From positions 1 through 49,953 of the forward strand of contig CALISD010000131.1 of NCBI GenBank assembly GCA_938041955.1: a DNA stretch of 49,953 nt, written 5' to 3'. Positions 1-7,923 of this stretch are shown one piece after another. The notes below the pieces were generated by a model, which was not told where the DNA came from, did not search any database, and was given only the letters and a program-made list of their open reading frames with translations. The first letter of the stretch is position 1, and every line of letters begins with the position of its first letter. Source of the DNA: an uncultured Granulosicoccaceae bacterium. Its GTDB lineage: Bacteria > Pseudomonadota > Gammaproteobacteria > Granulosicoccales > Granulosicoccaceae. The translations under genes and the position numbers were made by a program.

Positions 1-133
1 CTGCAACTGTCTTTGGCTGCATTGTTTCTTTCGATCATTTAACCAATTCAATACAGACAGACTGCAACCCTGAATGGGCATTATCTATATGATTAATATA
101 GCAATATACATTTTTTCACAAAATGTCCGTTTA

Positions 134-162
134 TTGACCAAATCAAGTTAAGAACTTATCCT
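134..162 (+). promoter_or_regulatory. candidate sigma-70 promoter of mepM-anmK
   Basis: TTGACC at 134-139 and TATCCT at 157-162 are separated by 17 bases, about 30 bases before the TTG start of mepM. The -35 box is near consensus and the -10 box matches 4 of 6. It is the best-placed promoter in the AT-rich leader 1-192. Confidence 0.45.
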
Positions 163-192
163 AAGTAGCTTGTATTTCTTAGAGAAGCTCTC

Positions 193-1830
193 TTGACGCA
201 GCATAAAAAAAGTATCGGCACGCAAGTGCTGGTCGACTACAAAAGTACGTCGAGTCACCTCAACGAAACTCCAGCTCCAGCCAAGCGCACTGTTCGCGCT
301 CCTGCGACTGTGACTTTGAAAACGGATAACGACGCAGCATCCGGCAACGGACGTATACGCAAGGGGATCGCACTTTGCGCTTTTGTTGCTGTGGGCGGCG
401 TAACCATAGACAAAGTCTTTTCAGAATCGTCGCAGACCGGGGCCCAGCCGGCCAAACTGGCGTCTATGGGCATGGCTTCAGGCGAGGTTGTGGTGGCGAA
501 TACACTTCAGGCACTCAAGCAAACCATTGAAGAGCCTGAGACTGAATTTGTTTTTAACCCGAACAACAGTGTAAGTACCGGAACAGAAAGTCTGTCTGAT
601 GTGCCGTTTGTTGAAGTGCCGGAAATAGATTCGCTGTTTGATCCGGCCGATGTTCCTGTGGCAGCGTTTATCAATGCCGCACCATTGACTGCTGCAAAAC
701 CCGAACTTGCCAATGACTACACTCAAGAGCCTTCGCAGATTCTGGTAAAAATTGAAAAGGGCGACAGCCTGTATGGCGTGCTGGCCAGTCACGGGCTCAG
801 TGGAAGTGAATCGGCAAGCTTAACTACCCTGCCCCATGTGTCTGAATACCTGACCAACCTGCGACCAGGCGACGAACTGGAACTAAGCTTTGATGGCAGC
901 CACCGGCTGATCGGCGTAACGCGAGAAATAGATCTCGAGAAGACGCTGCACATCACCCGCGCTGCAGACAATAAGTTTGAATCAACACTTGACGTTCAGC
1001 CGCTGGAAAGATCAATTCAGGTGGCAGACCTTAAACTTGACTCGTCTCTGTTTGTAGATGGCGCAGCTGCCGGGTTGTCTGAGTCAATGATCATGGAGCT
1101 CTACTCGATCTTTCAGTGGACTGTCGATTTCAATCGCGAAGTACGTGCCGGCGATGTGGTTACCGTGCTTTATGAGTCATTCAGCAAAAATGGTAAGCGG
1201 GTAAAAGACGGCAACATACTCGCAGCCGAGTACAAAGCAAGTGATTCAACTCACAGCGCGTACAGACACGTGCGCAACGGGCAACGCACCTACTTTGATA
1301 GCGACGGTCAAAGCCTGAAGAAACAGTTTTTGCGCAACCCGATCAAGGCACGCATCACATCGCGCTTTAATCTGAAGCGTAAGCATCCAATACGCCACAC
1401 TATCAGAGCACACAAAGGCGTTGATTATGGCGCACCAACAGGCACCCCGATTAGCAGCGCGGGTGATGGCCGGGTAGTTTTTCAGGGCGTGCGCGGCGGT
1501 TACGGCAACACAGTAGAAATTCAGCACGGTGATCGTTACACCACGCTGTACGCACACTTGAGTCGCTTTCCCAAAAATCTGAAGAAAGGCTCAAGAGTTT
1601 CACAGGGGCAAGTGATCGGTTATGTAGGCAAGTCTGGCCTGGCCACAGGTCCACACCTGCACTACGAATTCCGTGTTGACGGCATTCACCATGATCCGCA
1701 AAAAGTGAAATTGCCGGGCTCAAGCCCGCTTGAGAAAAACGAGCTGGTAGCATTCAAAGAAAACATCGAGCCACTAAGATCACAACTGGCAAGCCTGCGA
1801 CAGGACAATGAAACCCTCGCAATGCGATAA
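193..1830 (+). CDS. mepM: M23 family peptidoglycan DD-metalloendopeptidase (MepM/YebA-like)
   Basis: A zinc endopeptidase that cleaves peptide cross-links in murein, probably periplasmic and anchored in the inner membrane. The 545-residue protein has a basic, Pro/Ala-rich N-terminus, one membrane segment at about 57-73, a LysM/OapA-like region at about 180-255 (KGDSLYGVL, LRPGDELEL) and a C-terminal M23 domain at about 385-495. The zinc and catalytic motifs are intact: HKGVD (H407, D411), YAHL, and HLH at 488-490. No good ATG start exists, so a TTG at 193 is used; it leaves the cytoplasmic tail in front of the membrane segment. anmK follows 23 bases downstream and probably shares its transcript, linking murein cleavage to recycling of the products. 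The same neighbours (peptidase, anmK, erpA) occur in Pseudomonas. The domain call is firm; the exact cleavage specificity is inferred from the family. Confidence 0.9.
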   Translation: MTQHKKSIGTQVLVDYKSTSSHLNETPAPAKRTVRAPATVTLKTDNDAASGNGRIRKGIALCAFVAVGGVTIDKVFSESSQTGAQPAKLASMGMASGEVVVANTLQALKQTIEEPETEFVFNPNNSVSTGTESLSDVPFVEVPEIDSLFDPADVPVAAFINAAPLTAAKPELANDYTQEPSQILVKIEKGDSLYGVLASHGLSGSESASLTTLPHVSEYLTNLRPGDELELSFDGSHRLIGVTREIDLEKTLHITRAADNKFESTLDVQPLERSIQVADLKLDSSLFVDGAAAGLSESMIMELYSIFQWTVDFNREVRAGDVVTVLYESFSKNGKRVKDGNILAAEYKASDSTHSAYRHVRNGQRTYFDSDGQSLKKQFLRNPIKARITSRFNLKRKHPIRHTIRAHKGVDYGAPTGTPISSAGDGRVVFQGVRGGYGNTVEIQHGDRYTTLYAHLSRFPKNLKKGSRVSQGQVIGYVGKSGLATGPHLHYEFRVDGIHHDPQKVKLPGSSPLEKNELVAFKENIEPLRSQLASLRQDNETLAMR

Positions 1831-1853
1831 GCGCTTAAACAGAACACTTTCTG

Positions 1854-2984
1854 TTGCCTTATGAAGGCCTATATGTCGGACTAATGTCCGGCACCAGCGT
1901 CGACGGTGTTGACGCGGCACTGGTGGATGTACAAACAGATTCGGTGCAGTTAATTGGAACTGCATCTTGTAAATACCCCGCATCAGTTCGATCACGCCTG
2001 CTTGAGCTCAACACCCACCCGACCGTGACACTGGCCGAACTGAGCGAGCTGGATCACCTGGTGGCAGTCAGCTTTATAGAAGCAACCACTTCACTCCTTA
2101 AAAACTGCCATACAGATGCGAGTAAGATCACCGCGATTGGATCGCACGGGCAAACTATTTTTCACAGCCCCGATACTCAACCCGCCACCACAATGCAAAT
2201 CGGTGACAACAGCTTAATCGCCACACGGCTTGGCATAGACACGATTGGCGATTTCAGACGGGCAGATATTGCAGCGGGCGGACAAGGGGCACCGCTCATG
2301 CCCGCGTTTCATCAGGCGTTTTTCGGCGGCGACAAACTTCGATTTGTACTCAATCTGGGCGGCATTGCGAACATCACCACTCTTGGTGCGGAAACCGTTT
2401 CCGGTTTTGACACCGGCCCGGCCAACACCCTGCTCGATGCCTGGATATTCAAGACGCTTGCTAAACCCTGCGATATCAACGGCCAATGGGCTCGCGCCGG
2501 CAAGGTAGATAGTGAGCTATTACAGCGCTTATTGGCAGACGAATACTTTGCCCAGCCTGCACCGAAGTCCACTGGAACAGATTATTTCAATCTGCAATGG
2601 CTGGAAAACCACTTAGCGCTTGAGGTTGACGCGAACAACATACAAACGACCCTCACTGAACTTACTGCACGCACTGTCGCCGATGCAATTATCGACTGCA
2701 CCATTCGACATGCCAGACACAAAACCTCCAATACCGAAGTGCTGGTGTGTGGCGGGGGCGCTCATAACGCGTATCTTATCGAGAGACTTGAGCATTGCCT
2801 GCCCGATCACGTAATCCATCCGACCACACACTACGGACTTGATAGCGATTTCGCAGAGGCGATGGGATTCGCCTGGTTAGCCTACCGTTACCTGCAGCAA
2901 CTGCCGGGCAACCTGCCCACAGTGACAGGCGCAAGCGCATCAGTGGTACTCGGGGGGAGATATGTGGGCAACATGCTTCAGTGA
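1854..2984 (+). CDS. anmK: anhydro-N-acetylmuramic acid kinase
   Basis: Phosphorylates and hydrolyses 1,6-anhydro-MurNAc to MurNAc-6-phosphate with ATP, returning cell-wall sugars to central metabolism in the cytoplasm. The 376-residue length is normal for the family. Visible signatures are GLMSGTSVDGVDAAL near the N-terminus, GQTIFHSP, the nucleotide-site motif NLGGIANIT and FDTGPANTLLDAW. The start is TTG at 1854, because the conserved N-terminus begins only a few residues before the GLMSGTS motif and no ATG fits. It lies 23 bases after mepM and converges with erpA. Identification is secure. Confidence 0.96.
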   Translation: MPYEGLYVGLMSGTSVDGVDAALVDVQTDSVQLIGTASCKYPASVRSRLLELNTHPTVTLAELSELDHLVAVSFIEATTSLLKNCHTDASKITAIGSHGQTIFHSPDTQPATTMQIGDNSLIATRLGIDTIGDFRRADIAAGGQGAPLMPAFHQAFFGGDKLRFVLNLGGIANITTLGAETVSGFDTGPANTLLDAWIFKTLAKPCDINGQWARAGKVDSELLQRLLADEYFAQPAPKSTGTDYFNLQWLENHLALEVDANNIQTTLTELTARTVADAIIDCTIRHARHKTSNTEVLVCGGGAHNAYLIERLEHCLPDHVIHPTTHYGLDSDFAEAMGFAWLAYRYLQQLPGNLPTVTGASASVVLGGRYVGNMLQ

Positions 2985-3014
2985 CTATCCTTCAAGCCAC
3001 AGCATTGATGTCAA

Positions 3015-3031
3015 CACCACAACTGGTGGTG
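3015..3031. terminator. weak hairpin between convergent anmK and erpA
   Basis: CACCAC and GTGGTG (3015-3020 and 3026-3031) form a 6-bp stem with a 5-base loop in the 80-bp space between the two stop codons. The run of T after it is short (CTTTGG), so terminator function is only possible. Confidence 0.3.
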
Positions 3032-3064
3032 CTTTGGCGCAGCGTTACATCAAACAACCAGCAT

Positions 3065-3436
3065 TTAGACTGAGAAAGAAGATCCACAACCACAGGTGGT
3101 GGTCGCATTAGGATTTCTTATCACAAACTGCGAGCCTTCCAGCCCTTCTGTGTAGTCAATCTCTGCACCCAGTAAATACTGATAGCTCATTGGGTCGATG
3201 AGTAGCTTTACGCCTTCTTTCTCTACTTCTGTGTCACCGTCGTTTATCTCTTCATCGAAGGTGAAGCCATACTGAAAACCGGAACAGCCGCCGCCTGAGA
3301 TAAAAACTCTCAGTTTAAGCTCAGGATTGCCTTCCTCTTCGATAAGGCCCTTCACTTTTAGCGCTGCAGCCTCAGTGAATACTAATGGGTCGGGAAACTC
3401 GCCATCCATCTCTGTCATTTCTGCTTCTGCACTCAT
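3065..3436 (-). CDS. erpA: iron-sulfur cluster insertion protein ErpA (A-type carrier)
   Basis: An A-type Fe-S carrier that delivers clusters to apoproteins such as the isoprenoid enzymes IspG/IspH. The 123-residue protein has the three family cysteines: C51 in [11 protein letters not shown] and C115/C117 in TTCGCGSSF. ErpA is chosen over IscA or SufA because of the acidic N-terminal extension, the sequence [14 protein letters not shown], and its place beside anmK and the M23 peptidase rather than in an isc or suf operon. It starts at an ATG. Confidence 0.93.
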   Translation of the reverse strand: MSAEAEMTEMDGEFPDPLVFTEAAALKVKGLIEEEGNPELKLRVFISGGGCSGFQYGFTFDEEINDGDTEVEKEGVKLLIDPMSYQYLLGAEIDYTEGLEGSQFVIRNPNATTTCGCGSSFSV

Positions 3437-3470
3437 CGTATTTGACGCTCAGGGTTTGCTCAGTTGTCAA

Positions 3471-3500
3471 AATGTAGCATTACCTGACAAAATCAATCAA
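3471..3500 (-). promoter_or_regulatory. candidate erpA promoter
   Basis: Reading the minus strand, TTGATT (3500-3495), an 18-base spacer and TACATT (3476-3471) lie about 35 bases before the erpA ATG. The match is moderate. I see no convincing IscR site. Confidence 0.35.
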
Positions 3501-3978
3501 GTATTTTCACTAAAGCAAAAGATCTGGTCTCCATTTCGGACAAAAACCTGCAATTCAGCCAACCTTTCCAAAATGTTATGCGAGCATGACACCTTGTATT
3601 TTTTGCTCTTGTTGGGCACAGCCAACACCCGCTACCGAGGCTGGCCTAGTTGTGGTAAGCATCGCACAACACCAGATGTTGTGATTTTCGCCCTGGAATG
3701 ACCAAATAAACCTTTCCTGGCGAATTGTAAACAACCGTACTGCAAGCCTACTTTCCCGCGATAAAACCAGCGCAAAACGATTACACAGCGGTAATAAACC
3801 TCTGTCGAAGCGGTATTTCGGCAAAAAAACACCAATCAAAAAGCACTGATTAACAATCAAAATCAATAAGTTACATTTGTTATGTCACGTGAATTCGACA
3901 TTTGTATGTCAACGTAATAACATTTACCCACTGGAGCAGCGTTCACCAGCCTCCACTGAACTTATAGCGAGATATGCC
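3501..3978. other. non-coding stretch between erpA and the small exported protein
   Basis: About 480 bases with no gene I can support. Open frames on both strands here have low-complexity, unfamiliar translations. The last 130 bases are AT-rich and probably contain the promoter of the gene starting at 3979, but no clear -35/-10 pair stands out. Confidence 0.5.
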
Positions 3979-4398
3979 ATGAAACGAATACTAATCTTCT
4001 CTGCAACTGCTTTTATCGTGAGCCTTTGTACTGTGGGTTTCACGGCCAAAATAAAAAATATCGGGACGATTAAAATCGAAAATAACCCGGCCCACTTTGC
4101 TGTGAATAATTGCCACATTGGCAAATTCTACGAAGAAGTCCACTTGTATGCTGGCTCCGGCGTACTTCCAGATGGCAAGAAATTCGAAATTTCTGCTGAC
4201 GGTAATGGTGGCTGGGTAGAAATGCACGTAGGCGCGGGCTCTGGCTCACCACACGCTTTCTACACCTCTACCCTGTCTAACCCTGAAGAATCCATAACGG
4301 TTGATGCAAAACAAGTGGTGATCCGCGGCAGCTTTGATGAGGCGATCTCAGAAACTACCGGCATTCCGTTTGAACTCACCGCGACCTGCGAGAGCTAA
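3979..4398 (+). CDS. small exported protein of unknown function
   Basis: I do not recognise this 139-residue protein. It starts MKRILIF and has a clear signal peptide (hydrophobic to about residue 23, likely cleavage after FTA). The mature part has two cysteines, one in NNCHIG and one three residues from the end (TCES), which could form a disulfide, plus Gly/Ser-rich segments and predicted beta character. An in-frame ATG at 3877 would add 34 residues that spoil the signal peptide, so 3979 is preferred. The gene stands alone and converges with the chpA-like operon. It is probably periplasmic or secreted; no function can be given. Confidence 0.7.
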   Translation: MKRILIFSATAFIVSLCTVGFTAKIKNIGTIKIENNPAHFAVNNCHIGKFYEEVHLYAGSGVLPDGKKFEISADGNGGWVEMHVGAGSGSPHAFYTSTLSNPEESITVDAKQVVIRGSFDEAISETTGIPFELTATCES

Positions 4399-4412
4399 CT
4401 CTGCATTCACGT

Positions 4413-4436
4413 ACCCGTGCCATTCGCGGCGCGGGT
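4413..4436. terminator. stem-loop downstream of the exported protein
   Basis: ACCCGTGCC (4413-4421) pairs with GGCGCGGGT (4428-4436), nine pairs including one G-U, around a 6-base loop, 14 bases after the stop codon. No T-run follows, so it may be a weak terminator or an RNA 3' end stabiliser. Confidence 0.4.
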
Positions 4437-4491
4437 TCACATCCCTCCTGCCAGTTCAGGCTTATCACTCAACATACTTTTGATCAGTTAA

Positions 4492-7400
4492 TTAATTAAG
4501 ACTGAACCAATAGTTAAGATCAAGCCACTTCACAATCTGATCACCACCAATCACTGCCGCCCCCAGATACCCGGGGACATCGGGTAACAACCGTTCTGCA
4601 GCAGCAAACCTCAATGATTGATGGCCAATTACTTTATCTACAAGCAACTCGTGTGTGCCTGATGGCGTTGTACACTGCAATACATGATGTTCCTGTGGCT
4701 GCTTAGCGCCAAACGCGGACTTTTTCTTTACTCCGACCAGCGTGGCAAGCGATTGCGTTTTATCACCTGACCACAGTTTTACCTGCACCACTTGAGATGC
4801 GCTAAGCGCAAACTGTTGCCGCTGCACCTCTACCACCAGAACGTCTTGCGTGCTGGCTAAGCGCGGCAACGTTAACCTGTATGTTGTGCCACGATCATCG
4901 CCTTCTATGGCCACTGTAGCGCCGTGACGAACCGCTAGCTCTAGTAGGGCAGCGATATCAACAGGTGTATCGTCATAATCTGACCAGGCGGTGGGATAAT
5001 CAGCGCCACGAAGTTCAAATTGATCCCAACCGGCTTGAGCAGTTTGCTGCCACGGATTACGGGATCGGACTTCGGCGCCGTGCACTGTGACACCGGCGCC
5101 ATCGTCAATTATCTCAATGGTTATCGCGTTATCTGTTTGCACAAAATTGACTTCAACTGTGGGCAGCTCTGATTTATTTTTATCCAACCGCTCTGCGGGT
5201 GACTCGAAAGCTCCCGTCACAATACTGCTTAACAGTGGATTTATGGCAGACAAAATTTGACTGGCCAGATCACGATGAATTTCAACGCCACCGCTTTGAA
5301 ACGCAAACTGCACCCGACAACCATTTTCTTTGGCCGTTTTGGTTAATGAGTTAACCAGCTCAACACGCATTGAATCCAACCGTACCAGCGTCGCTGCACC
5401 CAACTGGCGGCCCAGATGGTCTATCGAGCCGCCTTGAGCGCGGGTGATATCGGCAAGCTCATCTGCTAATAGCTTAAGTTCGGCACTGCCATCCACAACC
5501 GTTGCTTTGTCGTTCTTTGCAATTTTACTGAACGTGGCGTCTAGTTTTTTCTGTAACTCAACTAACCGATCATGGTTTCTATTAATTGCGTGATAACAGT
5601 TGTCTGCACGCTCTACATGTTTAGACCAATTCACAGCCGGATCGCTGATTGCCGGCTCATTGCCAACAATGATCAGACCAGGGGGCTCCACGGCAGGCTT
5701 ATCAGAACTCGCGGCAGGCGCGCTATTTTTCAACTTTGAATTGGCGCCAGCAAGTGAATCAACAGGCGTTTTATTAGACGGCAGATGCCTTTCAACACTA
5801 AAGGTGTCATTGGCTGACGCATCTACCGCGCCGGCCAGTTTTAACCGGTCAATCAATTCACTGCTGTCAGCAACCGATTCATTGTTTCTCAATCGATCGA
5901 TGTCATCACTGATCCACTCAATTGATTCAATCGCCAGATCAAAAAACGCTTGCGACGGAGGTGCATCACTGTGCCTTAAATCCAGCATGGTCGATTCAAG
6001 ATAATGCACCATCGAAGCAAGTGAGGGCTCACCTACCTCTTCTGCACTTTGCTTCAATGCGTGTAGTAATCTGCTGATATCGCCGTGCAGCCTGCTTGAC
6101 GCAAACGGTGCACCGCGCCAGCGCTGGAATAACTCAAAAAGTCTGGGCAGTAACTCTTCCGCTTCATTGAGGAAGCTATCAAAGAATTCCCCGTGCGGGT
6201 GATCACCCTCAGTGCGATCAGTGTTTGCAGACAACGCTGCCTCAATTCTGCCAGTGACGTCTACCACCAGATTCGGCATTGGCTTCTGACCGACCAGTGA
6301 ATCAATACCGAGTGTTGCAGCAATAATTGCTTCCTGCACCAGCAAGGTTTCAGACTGATTGAGCGTACTGTTCGCCGCGTTGCTTAAAAACTGAGCTAGA
6401 GGCGTTAGCAGATCAGTAAGCTCACCGATGCCCTTCTCTGACACAATATCTAACAGCTGATTCAACGCACTGATAACGCTGTTATCAGGCATTAAATTGC
6501 CTGAACTCCCTAATGCGGTATCAAGCGCCTGTTGAATAACATCAATATACGCGTTACCTCGAGCACCAAAATCAGAAGAATCGGTATCAAAGTCTATAGA
6601 AGCCTTTGGCGCAGAGGTAGACGCCTGGGTTTGAACACTCTTCTGCAGCTCGTCGGCTTCCACTGACGCCTGTTCAACACCTTTATTCAGGAAATCAAAC
6701 TGATACAGCATTTGCTGTTCAACCAGCTGAAGTGAGGTAACACAAGACTGAAGAGATTCCGGCGTGACCGATTGTTTTAGATACTGTGTGACCTCTTGCA
6801 AATTATCACGCGCCGAGTGAACACCGGTAAGCATTAACTGAAGTTTCAGACCGTTTACTTTATCTACATACTCTGTAAGCGCACTTTCAGAATCAAATAC
6901 AGGGTCATCGCCAAGTTGTTCGATACAGCTTTGCAATTCATTCCACAGCACATCGGTACTGCTCTTTAGCCAGACATCTCCACTCTGGAGCTCCTGCTCC
7001 CGGTGAGACTCTAATATTTGCAAGGCCGCAGTAACTTCAAATTCTGCCTCCAGTTTTGAGGAGTGCTCACCCTTATAGCCCTCACATTCAATCGTGCAAA
7101 GTAAATTACACAGCAATCGATTTACGCTTTCCTGAATACCCAGCACCGGCGCCTGACTACCGGCAAGTGCGGCCATGACCACCTTTTCAATTTGCTTAAA
7201 TACTTTAAAAACCGCCGGTCTTAGCTCACCCGCTGACACATTCACTGACTCAGCGTAGGCACTACACGCCAGCCAGAGACCCTGCGCTTTATCATTTGTC
7301 GCAAATTGTGCCAACTGTTCAAAGTATTCAGATAACTGCTGCAGTTTCTGCAAGCGTTTTTCACCGCGATAAATACTCAGCACCAACTGACTGAATTCCA

Positions 7401-7923
7401 GATAACTTGCATCACGGGAAAAATGATTTTCACTCGCAACTGCTTCCAGGCCGTCACTGTGAAACTCCTGCAGCGATTCGAATCGCACGCAATAAGGTGC
7501 CGGCACAGCCAACAACATCTCACTGATCAATGGGCTATCACGCAGCGCTGCAAACTCATTGAAGCCACCCAGTAACAGCATACTGCGCTCTTGCTTATGT
7601 TGCGCAAGATCCCCAATGTAGACCGCGAGTTGTTGCAAGCCATAACGCAGCACTTCCACATTTCTGTGGTCCGGGTGCGTCGCGATATAGCGTTTCGCGT
7701 TGAGTAACTCATCAACATACAACTGCCCGCACTCAACCGATGAAAGCGGTGATCTTACGGTTAGGAGTTCTTTTGAGAGTTCATCTGACAGGGCCTGTGT
7801 AAAGCCGGACGAATCAATTTTCTCTACATAGATCAGCAGTTGATCCCGCACAGATACAAGTTGCTCAGACAAGCTTTGCAGATCTGACGCAACGTCAGTG
7901 AATGAAGACAGGCTATCGCTCAA
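4492..7923 (-). CDS. ChpA/CheA-like chemosensory scaffold with degenerate kinase domain
   Basis: A 1143-residue relative of ChpA, the kinase of the type IV pilus chemosensory system. Residues 1-560 are helical and probably decayed Hpt-type repeats. A recognisable Hpt domain spans about 575-660, with the potential phospho-acceptor H621 in LLHALKQSAEEVG. A long linker leads to helices at 770-860, an ATPase-like fold at about 860-1020 and a CheW-like domain at about 1025-1143. The ATPase keeps a G1-type motif (IIDDGAGV, 939-946) and RGTTYRLTLP (1011-1020). The N-box His and Asn are not apparent (by eye the segment reads NPLLSSIVTGAFE), and the usual G2 motif is absent. The receiver domain that ends ChpA is missing. 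The TTG start overlaps the receptor gene by 11 bases with GGAG nine bases upstream. The family is clear; kinase activity is doubtful. Confidence 0.8.
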   Translation of the reverse strand: MSDSLSSFTDVASDLQSLSEQLVSVRDQLLIYVEKIDSSGFTQALSDELSKELLTVRSPLSSVECGQLYVDELLNAKRYIATHPDHRNVEVLRYGLQQLAVYIGDLAQHKQERSMLLLGGFNEFAALRDSPLISEMLLAVPAPYCVRFESLQEFHSDGLEAVASENHFSRDASYLEFSQLVLSIYRGEKRLQKLQQLSEYFEQLAQFATNDKAQGLWLACSAYAESVNVSAGELRPAVFKVFKQIEKVVMAALAGSQAPVLGIQESVNRLLCNLLCTIECEGYKGEHSSKLEAEFEVTAALQILESHREQELQSGDVWLKSSTDVLWNELQSCIEQLGDDPVFDSESALTEYVDKVNGLKLQLMLTGVHSARDNLQEVTQYLKQSVTPESLQSCVTSLQLVEQQMLYQFDFLNKGVEQASVEADELQKSVQTQASTSAPKASIDFDTDSSDFGARGNAYIDVIQQALDTALGSSGNLMPDNSVISALNQLLDIVSEKGIGELTDLLTPLAQFLSNAANSTLNQSETLLVQEAIIAATLGIDSLVGQKPMPNLVVDVTGRIEAALSANTDRTEGDHPHGEFFDSFLNEAEELLPRLFELFQRWRGAPFASSRLHGDISRLLHALKQSAEEVGEPSLASMVHYLESTMLDLRHSDAPPSQAFFDLAIESIEWISDDIDRLRNNESVADSSELIDRLKLAGAVDASANDTFSVERHLPSNKTPVDSLAGANSKLKNSAPAASSDKPAVEPPGLIIVGNEPAISDPAVNWSKHVERADNCYHAINRNHDRLVELQKKLDATFSKIAKNDKATVVDGSAELKLLADELADITRAQGGSIDHLGRQLGAATLVRLDSMRVELVNSLTKTAKENGCRVQFAFQSGGVEIHRDLASQILSAINPLLSSIVTGAFESPAERLDKNKSELPTVEVNFVQTDNAITIEIIDDGAGVTVHGAEVRSRNPWQQTAQAGWDQFELRGADYPTAWSDYDDTPVDIAALLELAVRHGATVAIEGDDRGTTYRLTLPRLASTQDVLVVEVQRQQFALSASQVVQVKLWSGDKTQSLATLVGVKKKSAFGAKQPQEHHVLQCTTPSGTHELLVDKVIGHQSLRFAAAERLLPDVPGYLGAAVIGGDQIVKWLDLNYWFSLN

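Noticed and set aside
1..38. Possible 5' end of a minus-strand gene at the window edge (ATG at 38 or 22), tyrS by synteny.
   Set aside because: Only about a dozen codons are visible and neither translation is recognisable, so no call is made.
1246..1557. Long antisense frame inside mepM, as in several other genes of the window.
   Set aside because: A shadow of the codon structure of the real gene; no independent signals.
3576..3866. Minus-strand frame of 96 codons between erpA and the exported protein.
   Set aside because: No ribosome site, no motifs, and it overlaps another frame of equal quality; probably chance.
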